In this document: one piece after another, positions 1-11,856 of the stretch
Numbering within the stretch: the stretch's first letter is position 1
Layout: every line of letters starts with the position of its first letter
NCBI GenBank assembly: GCA_963576725.1
Contig: OY755252.1
Span: 22,451,450-22,515,449, forward strand
DNA: 64,000 bases
Reading direction: 5' to 3'
Origin: Azorinus chamasolen
Lineage: Eukaryota > Mollusca > Bivalvia > Cardiida > Solecurtidae
The notes under the pieces: model-generated
What the model was told of the DNA's origin: nothing
What the model saw: only the letters and a program-made list of their open reading frames with translations
Database searches by the model: none
Made by a program: the position numbers and the translations under genes

Positions 1-119
1 AAGTGATGGAGTAAAGTGTCCAAAAGGTCACTTTATTCAGAGTTATTCATTAGTTATAAACGATGGAGTAAAGCTAGGCACAAATTGTTACTTCCATTTC
101 TATTGCCTTAAACTATAAT

Positions 120-480
120 ATGCTTTAAACTCAATATTTTGTAGCCACCCGCCTTTGTCCTATATTATTCTTTATCACATATTCTGTCGCGTTGGGGTGA
201 CGAAACAGAGTGTCATACATAGTGGAAATGCACTAGAGCATATTTTATGCAAAAACGCAGTTTGAATCCGGCTGTACTACGCTGTAAACAATGGCCAAAC
301 ATCCGTCAGATATTGTCTGTTTTACTTTCTATTGTAATTTTTAAGGGCCATGTGTTAACATTCGTGTTCATTACAAATTGTTTTCATGAAACGAAACTCG
401 TTTACTATAATAAGTATAACACTCGCTAAAGCTCGTGTCATATTGTTATAAGTCCAGAATCGGCTTTATGAAAGCGGATA
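120..480. repeat. dispersed repeat R1, copy 1
   Basis: About 360 bp matches 23441-23880 in the same orientation. Shared blocks include the run around 'ggaaatgcactag', the run 'cattcgtgttcatt', and the block near 410-440 with 'acactcgctaaag'. The match is interrupted by small indels, so both are old copies of one dispersed element. No coding potential is visible; the short open frame here is not recognisable. The element class is unknown. Bases 1-119 contain two 'ggagtaaag' motifs that also occur at the ends of TTAA-type hairpin MITEs elsewhere in the window. Confidence 0.6.
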
Positions 481-825
481 TCGTATGTTCGTTCCCAAAT
501 AGAAATGGAAGTAACACATTTCCTGGCAGATGATTTGATTACACTAAATACACGTCTCAAAATCCCCCAACAACTGTCCCTGGCAATCGAACATTCAACC
601 ATAAGCACACACGAAAGTAAGACACACTCTCCCCCTGCCTCTTAATTAATAAACGATATGACTAACTTAAAAGTTAATAACAAATATATCATTTTGCTGA
701 TTTGGTGACGAACACTTGTATAGTATACTTGATAGTATGACATATATGCAAACATGACCCCGCGTTTATGAAGCGTTTGCTTTAGTATGAACTAAAACCC
801 TGGCCAATCAAACAGTCAGAAGTTA
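481..825. other. no recognisable feature
   Basis: AT-rich sequence. I see no exon-like open frame with splice borders, RNA gene or repeat shared with the rest of the window. Confidence 0.5.
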
Positions 826-985
826 TGAGATTTGAATACCGTGATTCAGGCGATGCTAGCGGACGTTAGTGTTGCACTTTAAATAACTGCTCGTGAACAG
901 ATTCTATAGAAGAGAGTCACCAATGTTCTCTTTTCGCAGTGTTGCCTTTGCTTTTAAAGGGTCTACTACTTTCAGATTTATAAAC
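826..985 (-). repeat. Rep-B dispersed repeat, degraded copy
   Basis: The reverse complement matches part of the 240-bp repeat whose best copies are 6019-6260 and 23025-23269. Recognisable blocks are the segment ending 'gttgcacttt', the 'ctgctcgtgaacaga' block and the terminal 'tttcaga' block. The copy is diverged and lacks the far end. Confidence 0.55.
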
Positions 986-1189
986 AATTGCCTTTATTGA
1001 TAAAACAACAACACGAACAATCAAGCAAAACATTCAACAGTTCCTATTTCACGTATAATATTATCTAAATACTATCGTTACAAATGTTGTTTTTAATTTA
1101 TTGGTAATTAAAGCGCTTGTAGTATATATTCATACAACATGTAGAACGCGTACGTACTGTTCTATCATGATTCATAATGAAAGTCCATT

Positions 1190-1405
1190 TAAATATTTCC
1201 CTGTTGAATATTCATGTTTGAACTACTGACATCATGAGTAAAAACGCCATACATACACAGGATGTTTTGGTATTTCTAGAAACTATTATAACTTCAAAAG
1301 CAAACGGAGCAGACCCGGTTCAGACGGCTCCTATATGAGCCGTTTGATATGGGTTTACTCTTTCTCAAATGCGTGAAAATGCGTTTATATGAAGGAAATG
1401 ATTAA
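1190..1405. mobile_element. hairpin MITE, family 1 (degraded TTAA end)
   Basis: A 68-bp imperfect palindrome at 1300-1367 is centred on GGCTCC-TATA-TGAGCC, with outer arms 'gcaaacggagcagaccc' and 'gggtttactctttctc'. The downstream flank 'gcgtttatatga...attaac' matches the right flank of the better copy at 59237-59458. The TTAA end is only weakly preserved here. Confidence 0.5.
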
Positions 1406-2331
1406 CAATTTACTCCATACGTAAACCTTGGTATGCCTTTCCAGAGTAGAGTCAAATCAGATCACTCTTGTATTAACCGTTTTATCAGAGTCTGTTCTGG
1501 TTGTTTATGGAGTTATATCTGATTCTATAGTTCTGTCATGACCAACATATAATGTGTTAATGAGTAATTATACAAAATCATCTAAATAGTATTTGTGATA
1601 TCATTTTACTTACATAAATATTCATGGAGTAAAGATTAGGCACCAACATGGTAGTTATGTGTTCTCAAATGCAAGTTCTGGCTCGAGTTTTGTTGCAATT
1701 AATTATAATTAGTACGTTTAATGCGAACTGCGCAAGTTTTGTTAAATATATTTCACTTACCTCATTTCCACAATTCAAGCTAAAACAGTTTGTCTACCAA
1801 AATGCAATCAAGTGTCAAATTGTTTGGACTCTGATGAGACACCGATGTACCGGATCCGTAGGTTATACAATACAGCACACCCCGCTATACTGGTCACCAA
1901 CCGTACAAGCAACCTGTACTTGCATTTGGAAACAACTTTAATATAGTTGAGAAACCGAGCTACTTGTTTTAACATGTACATGCTCAAGTGGCATTTTTAT
2001 TTAGACTAAGAATATAATGCATCAAGCTTCGCTGAAACATTGATGCCAGATAATCATGTTTTATTCATTGCGTATCAAAAGAGACAATACGCATGAGTAT
2101 ATGTATTGATACAGGTGTGCAGAATGAATTTATAAATGTTCAAATATACTTATTCTCATGCTATGTACGAGAGATACTTCAGTATGAGAGTACTTATAAC
2201 TATAGATATCTCGATCTCGGATTACTCGAAATTCGGAATAACTCCAAGTAACAGTTCGGTCCTTTCAACCATTACAATACAGAAAGTGATCTAATATGTA
2301 TCACTACACTTATCGGAAACACATGTGATAT
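1406..2331. other. no recognisable gene
   Basis: AT-rich DNA. A 97-codon open frame at 1648-1941 has no recognisable domain or splice context. 'Atattcatggagtaaag' at about 1618 resembles the end of a family-1 hairpin MITE. Confidence 0.4.
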
Positions 2332-2403
2332 CTTAATGCCGGTCGAACGTAATGCTGAAAGCTCCTACAGGAGATTTCAGCATAACTTTGGACTTGCATT
2401 AAG
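2332..2403. repeat. family-2 palindrome
   Basis: Imperfect hairpin of about 72 bp with core AAGCTCC-TACA-GGAGATTT. The outer arms start 'cttaatgc' and end 'gcattaag'. It is related to the near-perfect copy at 60345-60442 and to the relics at 37140-37231 and 54303-54365. Confidence 0.65.
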
Positions 2404-2794
2404 CACTGAATTTGAGAAATGATTCAGATTAGAAATCGGATGACTCGAACCCCTGTTATATCGAAGTAATTTGCATGGTCCCTTGAAGTTTTAGATATCG
2501 AAGTTCAGTTGTACTTGACTATTATAAACATATAAACTGTACGGATGTCCCCGTACATTTCTCATATGTCTACATACGATTTTGTAACTACATGTATGCC
2601 GTTAGGATTGCTTTCTGTCTTTACAACATATCTATTTGAGACCATTCGACGATATGAACGTACTGGGCTTTAGGAATCTAGGCTTTAGTAATGCTATATA
2701 CCATTTCAAGCATATGTCATAAACGCCTCCAATTAAACCTCTCGATATTTGGATGAATCTGTTGGATAGGCATGCACTTTTGCTATTTTGTTTT

Positions 2795-2850
2795 GCCATG
2801 GCGACTGTGTTTTATATGTGGTGTTTCCTGTATAACTCATACATTTACTT
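2795..2850 (+). repeat. PLE 3'-tail remnant
   Basis: The segment with 'atgtggtgtttcctgt' followed by 'aactcat' is the reverse complement of the tail at 36470-36500. This is a short diverged remnant, opposite in orientation to most PLE copies in the window. Confidence 0.35.
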
Positions 2851-4297
2851 TGCAAATCAAATTCTTTGAACACAAATCTCATTCTGGTAGACGTAACTAT
2901 ATAGTTTTAGTCATTCGTCAAATTAGCTCTCGACATATCCCCACTACAAATAGTTCAAAGAGGTACTGATGAGGTTGGGGTTGTCTCCATCATGGCGGAA
3001 TGAAGGACAATTATATAGGCATATTTGCATTCCCAATCTGAGAAATGTAATAATCACACAAATTATTTCATGTATATTTAAAAAAATATGCAGAAACTAG
3101 CATATGCAGAAGATTAGCTCTGTACACATAAAATGTCAGTTTTTAATGACAATAAACAGAATTTTCAGTGAAATATGATTAGCTAACACATTCGTGTCCA
3201 GAGTCGCTTAAAAAGCAGGTATTCAAACAGTATATAACCAGCTCAGAATCCTGAATAATACCTCTAATAAGGGTCTGTACTGTTTGCTAAACACATCGAT
3301 ATCAGTGACTTACACCAGCAAATATTTTGTTTGCTATCTCCTTTCCATATGGAAATGAATGGGATTTTCTTAAATACTATGGAAATAATAGGGCTAGGTA
3401 TTAATTAACACCACTGTATAAGTAAATTGCATCTTAAAGTAGCGACATAATTCCGAGCAGCATTTAACCTGAAAAATAGTTATTTAAAACAACACATGAC
3501 ATGATTTTATTATTTAGAATAGTTCAACAATGTCCTATGTGTGTTTCTGAAAAAGGTACGTATGCAAAATATATATACTCAGATTACAAGGCCTTTGAGT
3601 GTAATATTTGCTCAGAGTCTAATTGTCGGATTTACTTCTTTCCCACAACTTACAATCAGTCACTGTTGAAAATGAAAATGGATTATGTGGTGACGTAATA
3701 GTTTAACATTAAGTCATGGTTTGAAAAGTACATATTGATTTCTCAAGCACACTTCTTGCACGTACATTTGCTTTGTCCTCCTTTCGAAACTTTAAAAAAC
3801 ATATTCATTTCAAAATTTGAATGGCGCTTGATATCACGTATCTAAAACATGTACACATATCCAGCTTTAGTTGCTATTTAGTTGTTATTTTGTCGCGGAA
3901 AGCGGGGTCAGCATTAAAATTCAAAACATGTCTTGTACTTAACAAAGTGAGTCATCAGGTTATGAATTTAACAATTCGCGTCATTAATAACATATTTCGT
4001 CCGCAAATAAGCTTGCCATTCTCCGGGTCATATAAACTTTATTATCGATTTGTCTGGTCATGTGTGTTGGTGGTTTGACGTCCCATGGACATCATGCCTT
4101 TCACTTACATTGAGGCGATGTGTCTTCTGATGTAATATTATGTGATATGATACGAAACGATTTGAACCTTATATAAATGCAACATATTTTATCTCCATTG
4201 CCCATCTGACCATGATAAGTATTACGCTTAAGAATGTGTAAGGCTCCCTCTATTTGCATACTAACTTTGTTTCTGACACTGTTCATTGTTGTCACAT
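2851..4297. other. no recognisable gene
   Basis: About 1.4 kb of AT-rich DNA. Open frames at 3501-3698 and 3821-4078 show no known domain, no composition bias and no credible splice frame. Confidence 0.4.
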
Positions 4298-4615
4298 GGT
4301 GGTGGCTTGGGCTAGTGATTTAGCATTGAGCTGATAACCCAGGGGTCCGGGAATCGAATCCCGACTTAATCAGCTCGACATTTCAGTGATGCGTTTCAGT
4401 GTCTCCCACCCGCACGAGGTTGCCTCCTCTCGACCCAGAGGTTAAACTGGATACCTTAATGGGTTGCTAGCCGGTATTGCGGCTGCGTAATCGCGTCATA
4501 TGTTAGCAGTGCTCAATATTGTAGGCGAATGACTCAGTGACCAGGGGAGTAAATGTACAGTCAGCTGAGCGGTCATTCGGACTGAAAGTAGACTATAACT
4601 ATCGAAAGACTACCC
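4298..4615 (+). mobile_element. tRNA-derived SINE
   Basis: The 5' head resembles a tRNA gene: an A-box-like segment around 'gctagtgatttagc' and a B box 'gaatcgaatcccg'. The body is shared with 22035-22320 and 51922-52198, with blocks 'gtctcccacccgcac', 'gaccagagg'-type pyrimidine-rich sequence, 'catatgttagcagt' and 'agtaaatgtacagtc', ending 'gactataacta'. The tRNA part carries substitutions that would prevent a cloverleaf, so it is a retroposon and not a tRNA gene. All three copies lie on the plus strand. Confidence 0.75.
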
Positions 4616-5119
4616 CATTTCCTATTGTTTGTACTATATAAAGTAAAGTTTCACTTCAGTTGTCCTGAATGGCTGTAGTAGGATTTCGTTGAAATGGCAG
4701 TAATGGATTTTCATTTACGGAAACAGTTTCGATAAGGATTGGAGTGGATATTAAAAAAAGACATGAAGCCGATAGCAAAAACAGATCCTCCATATTTAGC
4801 GATGGGAGATTAAAATCACTTAACTATGGTTAAACATTAATTGTAGGTAAGACAGTTTGTTGTTGTCGGTACGCTTACATTATGTGATACTTACGTCGTT
4901 TTTTGTTTCGATTTTAAACCGATGATTTTGTCATGTGCAGCGTGCTATTTCGATTTCGCTATTTTAGCCATGAATTAGTGGGTTAGACAGGAGAGAGGCA
5001 ATACGTCATGTAATAGCTCGATGATATAACAGTTTGGTTACTGTACTAGAATTATGACGTAAGCGTGTGACCATATGACTCCCATGCTATTACGCTGGAA
5101 GGGGTAAAGATGGTGTTTT
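4616..5119. other. no recognisable feature
   Basis: AT-rich DNA, with no shared repeat or coding signal seen. Confidence 0.4.
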
Positions 5120-5400
5120 AATAGAGTACTAACCTTTTCCTGTCGGCGTACATAAGAAGGGGGCAACGTGATTGCCAACTGCAGAAGGGTTGACGACGAG
5201 ACATGCAGTATTTTGTATTACTATAAGATCATATTTTAAATATTAAATGAATTTTAACATATTTTAACATATTTGATGTATAAAGTTAGAACATCTGCAA
5301 GAATTTTACAAATATTCTGAAAATGGTTGACCAGAAGTTTGTAAATAATATCACCATGAAATTCAGGATGCGAAATACCGTGTATGTCACAAGCACTTCA
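5120..5400 (-). pseudogene. Penelope-like reverse transcriptase C-terminal fragment
   Basis: The reverse complement encodes a diverged copy of the C-terminal block of the PLE reverse transcriptase seen at 10962-11246. The clearest piece is GISHPEFHGDIIYKL (about 5339-5385), which matches GISQPEFNGDVIYKL in the other copy. Downstream it continues with the block 'cttttcctgtcggcgtac' that is also present at 6261-6285. Stops and frameshifts make it non-functional. A second fragment of the same type begins near 5980, so two truncated copies lie close together. Confidence 0.6.
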
Positions 5401-5634
5401 CTATCATTATATTAACGACTAAATACACGACGAGAACCCTTTGAGCCAGGACCCAGTCATTGTTTTGGCCAAACTATGTCCCTAACAGGTAAAACAGTAT
5501 TATCTGATCGACCTCTTAAGAGCTAGCTTACTTGTCTCTTATACATTTTGTATTCATCATATGCATTACAGCCTGAACTAGAATTGTGTCCATTGGACAC
5601 TGGAAATACCCCTTCCATCTCTCTCCCTTCTAAT

Positions 5635-5830
5635 GATATGTCTCAAATCAAAGTACATGTACATGAATGAGTCATGCAGGAAACACAACGTACTGAAACA
5701 CACAGACGCTCGAACAACATCAAGGCAGCAAATGTACATGTATATTAAAACGACGCATAATAAACAAACAATAGGAGAAAGATGGAAGTACCGCCTTGGA
5801 ACGGTCAATGGCAAATGCAGTGGTAAATAT
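5635..5830 (-). repeat. PLE 3' tail, subfamily 2
   Basis: It matches 36446-36650 and 37440-37600. Shared blocks are 'atgagtcatgcaggaaac', 'cagcaaatgtacat', 'caaacaataggag' and the conserved end 'agtaccgccttggaacggtc'. The last block, a short ACCG/CGGT inverted pair, is present in nearly every tail in the window. Minus strand is assigned because reverse transcriptase remains lie on the higher-coordinate side, on the minus strand. Confidence 0.6.
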
Positions 5831-5979
5831 CATGTAAAAATAAAACATATCAAATGAAACAAACTGAATCCACCTATCGCTAGTGTACTCAATGGTTGAG
5901 CTGCAAAACGGAGTAACTGTAGAAAAGTTATAAAGGGTACAAAAAAGGAGTTCGTACACAGTTTCGAGGTATTCCTTCC

Positions 5980-6018
5980 GTTTTCGGATTTTAGAGGTCA
6001 TCTTTATAGAGTACTAAT
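5980..6018 (-). pseudogene. PLE fragment, left of the Rep-B insertion
   Basis: The sequence 'atagagtactaa' continues, after the Rep-B insertion, as 'ttttcctgtcggcgtacat' at 6261. At 5125-5150 the same two blocks are contiguous. This segment and 6261-6400 therefore belonged to one PLE copy. Confidence 0.6.
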
Positions 6019-6260
6019 ATTCTGAAAATGGATGATCCTTCGAAAGCAAAAGAAGAAATGCAAAAAGAGAACATTACAGACTCGGTTTTATTGAGTCTGT
6101 TCATGAGTAGGAATTAAAAGTGCAACACTACTCATGTCCCTAGCACCGGCTTGAGCAGGATTCAATTTTCGAAACTAATAACATCAAAACTAATGATCCA
6201 TAAGGCCCAGAAAATATAACAACACTGAGAATGAAGTACGCGGCGAAGTTTTACGGCCGC
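6019..6260 (+). mobile_element. Rep-B, essentially full-length copy nested in a PLE
   Basis: This 242-bp element starts 'attctgaaaatgg' and ends 'ttttacggccgc'. Internal landmarks are a GACTC-loop-GAGTC stem around 'gactcggttttattgagtc', a 'gtgcaacactactca' block and 'tagcaccggctt'. The ends are fixed by comparing the interrupted PLE with the uninterrupted copy at 5125-5150. No coding capacity is seen. The two ends are not obvious inverted repeats of each other, so the element class is uncertain; a SINE or MITE is possible. Confidence 0.65.
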
Positions 6261-6400
6261 TTTTCCTGTCGGCGTACATGAAAAGAAGGCAGCGTGATAG
6301 CCAACTGAAAAGGTACTATAGGACCATATCCCTTTATATAAGTTTTTAATGAATTTCTTAACATATTTGATGAACAGAGTGAGAGCATTGGTATGTCAAA
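6261..6400 (-). pseudogene. PLE fragment, right of the Rep-B insertion
   Basis: It resumes the PLE block 'ttttcctgtcggcgtac' and continues with 'taatgaatttcttaacat', which parallels 5145-5285. It is the C-terminal end of the reverse transcriptase on the minus strand, full of stops. Confidence 0.55.
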
Positions 6401-8155
6401 TTATTGACTGTAGATTTGAGGGTGGAGTTACGAGTAATATTACTACAACATATGCACCTCTTAGCATCGCACGTTTTGGTTATTGGATAGTAAGTATGCA
6501 TTTTACTGAAACAAATCACAAAAATGGTTACTGTACAAATGCTCTCTTTATGATTAACTTCACATCGATTTGTTCTTCTGTGGAAGTTTGAAGCAGATAT
6601 ATGTTTTATGGTGAGCACAATTGCCAAGTCCTTTAACTCTGGCAAAACGGTCAGGAAAAACACTTCCTTTTTAACGGCCATCATTTCATTAGAAATGCGG
6701 GTCTAGAGCACTGCCTCATATCATGAAATCAGGTAGATTACCATCACTATCAAAATATAGGTTTAGGTGGACCTTTGTCAAAGGCATGCTTATAATTAAA
6801 ATTGTAAGACAAGCACAGTGGGATTCTTTTGACCAGCAACAAACCAAACAAACCATGAGCAAATTCCTAAAATTGGATAGAAATAGGATATCTCCATCAA
6901 ACTGTCATAAGAAGTGCAACCATATGTCTGCCTCCTACATGCACCATTAAATAACTAGGTCACATCAGACCCGACCTTTTCTTTTCGGTTATGCAGAGCC
7001 ATCTTCTACAACTGTGTAGCGGTTATTTTTTAATGCGCTCGCCTAATGCAAATGACAATGCAATAACTCATCTTGATCAGAATCTAATTTTTTACTTTAG
7101 TGTGGCTTAGCATAAAAGGTCCACATAGACAATGCTAATTGTGCACTAGGCAGGTGGTTAGGTAACCAACTTTGGACTATCAATGAATTATTTGCATGCC
7201 TGTTTCTACCTGCGAATGCTTGATATAAGGCCTTACTTCACTGACAGTCAAAGGGCTACTCTTTTGAATACGTGTATTTGTGAGTGTACTATTCAGGGCA
7301 ATCAACAGGAGAGATTGAAGGAGAGCAGAATGTCAAGAATTTGTATAGATTTTTCCATGTTAGTCAGAACATTGTCACATTCCAGAACCTCAGTACTTTG
7401 ATTAGTTAGAATCTATTGGAGAGCGATGCAATGTTATTTACGGGTGACTGGTTTTGCACTGTCATTGGCTATTGGCATATGTACTCGTTGTCAGATACAT
7501 ACAGGCAGTCGTACTGTTGAGATGGTAGTCTAAGAAATTGATGGTTTGAGAACTGGACGTTGAATTAAACGTTGTCACGTCCCATACCTGCTGCAGAGAG
7601 ACGTTTTCTGTCGGGGGCTTCTTCTAGACGTATTGACAGTAATATAGGCTGGTTGTCACAGACGAATTCCCTTTTCCGCCCTTATCATAAGACCAAACGT
7701 ATATTCTCTGACCGTAAATTTGGGTGTTGGAAGAGTCTACGGGATGTTGTCTTGGATTCCGAGTCGTCCATGCTGTGTGTCTAGTGTCAGCAATTATGGA
7801 GTGATGTAGCAGGCATCATTTTATCCTTTTACGAATGTGTAACGACATGTATATATAGCTCGTTTGTTTATAGGGACGGACTCGTTTGCTTGTACAAGTA
7901 GCAGAACTTGTTCTAGTGAGAACTGCAATTCATGTAGTTGTGCTTTAGCGACGCACATGCAGTAGACACATGGGACTGTTTTATGTCTTATTTTAGAGCT
8001 GTTTCTATAGTGTAAATTCTTATAATATAAATGTGAGGTTATATTTAGTGCTGTCAGTAACGTACAGATGATAACTACATAGTAACGAGTATATGGGAGA
8101 AAGTATTCAGTAGGTCTATGCTGATGATTTAATAGCTGTGTGGTGGAGAATCACT
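6401..8155. other. no recognisable gene
   Basis: About 1.75 kb without a shared repeat. Open frames such as 7183-7401 and 7572-7784 are short and unrecognised, and have no clear splice frame. Confidence 0.35.
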
Positions 8156-8345
8156 TTAATGACTGTTACTTTTAGCCTGGGTGGCTTCTCAGTGAGTGTT
8201 GCATTGCCTAAGTGGCTTAGACTATATTTCTTAGTGAATATAAATACCGTAGTGGTTTGACATTGCCTATGTGGCTTATTTTCCTTAGTGGACACTTTTG
8301 CCTTAGTAAACCTTAGTGGATTGACACTTAATAGTAGCCTGTGTG
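8156..8345. repeat. degenerate short repeat around CCTTAGTGG / CCTANGTGGC
   Basis: At least six variants of 'gcctnngtggctt' or 'ccttagtgg' occur at irregular spacing in under 200 bp. It looks like an eroded tandem repeat. Function is unknown. Confidence 0.4.
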
Positions 8346-9084
8346 GCAGAACATTTTAGTGAATCGATATAGATATGAGTTACATTATGTTGATAAGTTG
8401 GGTGTATATTTAAATAGATTGATATACTGGACAGTCTCGTTATTTGATTGTTCTATTGAAACGAATTCCGGAATCACAATTGGCCAGCCAGTGGAAAATT
8501 GTGACACAGAAGAACGCTCTTGTCCCCTGGTTCTTCACTGTTCCCGGTCAAACTTACAAATAGCAAATCGATCAATTATCCTGACACTATTTCAACATAT
8601 CTTAGAGCTACCCTCATATACCTAGTCTTAAGCGGACATGAAATTTGAATCATATTGAAACTTCTTTAATAATCTTGGGCGGAGGTAGGGGTAATCCCTG
8701 CATCTTCACTCTAATAGGAATCATGCTGAGGAAGATATTGCAGAACAGTGATATTGCCCGACTCATGTGGACCAAGGCGAAAATTCCATATCGTGTTGAC
8801 AATCCTGAGGAAATGATCAGCAAGTACGTCAGTAAGTACGTTAGTATCCGACGCAGAGAGCTTACTCCAGCTCATTGACATTATCGAAAATACTTGCATC
8901 GGCCGTCAATGAATTTGGACGGGACACTTCCAGCAGTAGATTGCAAAGGACATTATTACAGGATGGAAGTCAGTTACAACAAATATACTATCTTAGTTAG
9001 TTTCGGCCTGTGTGAAGCTACCACTTGTGTAAAAACCGCTGAATAGAGAGGTTGCAATAGCGGGACTATAATGTATTTTAAATA
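8346..9084. other. no recognisable gene
   Basis: Open frames 8341-8625 and 8645-8878 (94 and 77 codons) have no known motif. No matching repeat elsewhere in the window. Confidence 0.35.
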
Positions 9085-9217
9085 ACATAATGTCACACAA
9101 CTCATATATGGGTGAAACGTAACGAGCATGTGCTGTTTTATGACTTATTCAGCTACATATTATGAAGCACAATCTGATATAGCTGAATTAAACACATTAA
9201 ATTGGTGACTTGGAAAT
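9085..9217. repeat. dispersed repeat R2, copy 1
   Basis: It matches 18899-19030 in direct orientation through 'gcatgtgctgtttcatga'-like, 'tatgaagnacaat' and 'caaacacattnaat' blocks, roughly 80 percent by eye. The class is unknown. Confidence 0.6.
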
Positions 9218-10303
9218 GTAGGTGCCATGTGCCATATTATATTTGAAATTACGATGTCATAATTGTTTGATGCAGCATGGGTAATTGTCACATTGGTCGA
9301 AGATTCACTGAAGTTACTATATCGGAACACAAACCACAGACATTTGAAAACAATGTCCCATTACTATCATTCTCTAACTTGAACACTGCTGAATAAATAA
9401 GAATAAATAAGTTTTATTTGTTGAAGACAAGTAACATTTATATGTGTACTTTGAGTAGGATTAACATATAGATTTGAATTACCTGGACTTAAATTGTAAC
9501 AGATGTACTAAAACCTGTGACGAACGTGATGTCTGTGAAAGACCCGTCACGGAAAATGTCAAGTATTGTTCAAGTTTCATCACGGATTATGTAACTGAAA
9601 TGATATTAAATTGTAAAATATATTGAAGTTGTGATTCAGTTTTAATAAAACGCTTAAAGATGAAAAATGGTCTGTTGTCATTATGCCTTAAATGGCGTAA
9701 TACGCATTAAATTAATAACGTCACGCCGTGTTCGTTGCCATTCGCATCGCATTATTATCAACATCTATAGTGAGGATTAAAATGGTTTTGTGAGATAAAA
9801 TTTTACATTACATTGTATTAGATTTTCACAAGTAATATGACAGCAAGTTGAGCTGTTCGGGCGACTGTTTGTTCTGTATGTGGTTTTTCTAGCATGACTC
9901 ATATTTGTACTTTTAATATAACTTTAATATTAACATTCCGTCTAAAATGTTACGAAACGGTTTTATGTCAAGGACCATCAGGAAAAAAAAGATTGGTGAG
10001 CCGATGGCAATCGCTAGGTCAATAAGGGTACAGCTGGACTCCGGCGAAGCAACCCACAGTTAAAAAAGAACTTTTACACGTACAATGGTGCATCAAAACA
10101 ATTAACAAAAAGCGATAACAACGAACCGTTAAACACTGAGGACCCATTCATAATTCAATATGCAGACAATCAAGAAATTTCGAAGCCAATTCCTCATGGA
10201 AATTCCCATGTTGAGAAACCAAGTAGCTTATAAAAACCAAGTAGTTTATAGAAATGGCTCTTGAAAAAAACAAAAACAGAAGATCCGAATTAAGTTAACA
10301 AAT
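9218..10303. other. mostly featureless; PLE tail scrap at 9855-9905
   Basis: 'Gggcgactgtttgttctgta' followed by 'tgtgg' and 'catgactcat' near 9858-9890 is the reverse complement of the subfamily-2 PLE tail. Otherwise this is AT-rich DNA with no coding signal. Confidence 0.4.
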
Positions 10304-11246
10304 GGAAGAGTAGTGAAGTCAAACAGACAAATCCACATACAAGACGCAACCATCACTAAAACATCGACAGATAGCACGTCACACACACAGATACACATGT
10401 ATCAGAGACAAACATTCCATACATGAACAAAAGCATAAGTACAAAGACACAAGACAAACAAAAGCAAGGGTGACAAAGAAAGTAGCGTCTTGGCACGGTC
10501 AGTAGCAAAATAACCACTAGGGGCCCAAACCGGTCCACGGACGCCCTAACCTCACACGTCTCTCAAAGTCACCCTAGCTTCACAAATAGGGTAAATAAAG
10601 GTACCCTGCCGGACTTACCCACAACATAGAAGACGGTAAACACATGACAATATGTAAAACGTAGCATAATAACTGTGAAAATCCGTCCAAATATGTACTC
10701 AATGACTTTGCTGAAGTCAGAGTACCTGCAGGGAACCTGTTAAGGGCACGACAGGGAAAAAGTAATACATGAGACTTTTAAGCTCATCCCGTAACTGAGT
10801 TTAAGAGTATACCATCATAGAGTACTACCCTCGGCCTGTAATCGTGTTAGCAAAGAGGGAAGCGTAGCTACCGACTGCTGTAAAAGGGTCAATAACCAAA
10901 CATGCAGTGTGTTGCAATATAATTGGATCATAACTTTATTTCTTATAGGTTTTAATGCGTTTTAAAACAAATCATGAAAATGGATCTGGCCCTGAATTTT
11001 CCTAAGTTTATAGATAACATCCCCGTTAAATTCTGGTTGAGAAATACCTTGTTGCAGTAACGCCCGTAGATTGCAATTATATTTCCGAATGAGTGGTACA
11101 TTTCGATAATAAAATTTAGAAAACGTTTTCCGAAGTTTGTGATATCTGTAACCCTGCTTAAGATATTTATCAGTTATAACTATACTACGACTGTTAAAAT
11201 CTTCCAGCAAAGAACTGGCTCTGGAAATCCGAATAAGTTTATTCAT
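10304..11246 (-). pseudogene. Penelope-like element: 3' tail plus RT C-terminus
   Basis: On the minus strand, 10962-11246 encodes about 94 residues of the C-terminal part of a PLE-type reverse transcriptase: ISRASSLLEDFNSRS, then KQGYRYHKLRKTFSKFY, then GISQPEFNGDVIYKLRK. Downstream (lower coordinates) comes the characteristic 3' tail. It contains 'gtcaccctagcttcacaaat', the 'gtagcgtcttggcacggtc' motif and a short CA-rich stretch, and ends 'ggaagagtagtgaagtcaa'. The 5' part, with the catalytic core, is missing beyond 11246, as expected of a 5'-truncated retroelement. I assign the family from remembered similarity of this conserved C-terminal block in bivalve genomes; a database search was not possible. 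Confidence 0.7.
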
Positions 11247-11856
11247 TCAGTATTAACCACATCTTCATATAGTTTGACAAATAAGTTTTACATGAAATTC
11301 AGAAACGGTATACTTCTGTTGTCAGAGCAGCAGACATACGTGCACAAAGTACTAAAATCGTCATTTCTCCATTAAAGCCTATGTTTTGAGCACTCTTTAG
11401 AATTGTCTTTTCGAGTTGGTGGAGAAATAAAGAAGGAAGTTAATATTGAGCATTTTTAATGTTGACATCTTGTCTGGATCCGTGGTTGTTTAAGCTGTAC
11501 AATGCTAAAACTGTTAATTGGTGTATTCGTTGAAAACTACTTCACGGTATCGGGATATATACGAGTAAATAGTGTTTCAAAGAATCGTATGCACATTTAC
11601 TATACAAGCAGAACCAGCGATCTACCGCAACCCTTCCAGCTGGTTTGCGGTAGGTCGGTGGTTCAACATGATTGTTCTTCTGTGCACGAAACAATGCAAT
11701 TTTCCGTGCACAGAACATCATCTGGGTTCTTGCGTCACCTGTAATTAGCTGGACGTCGTGATATGGCTGAAATACTGTTAAAACGACGTAAAACCTGATA
11801 AAAACCAAAACAAACATTTACTATACGTTCGGATAAATTGGCGAGGGTTTACTGAA
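11247..11856. other. no recognisable gene
   Basis: A short perfect inverted pair is visible: 'gatctaccgcaaccc' near 11620 and 'gcggtaggtc' near 11647. The overlapping open frames on both strands are not recognisable. Confidence 0.35.
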
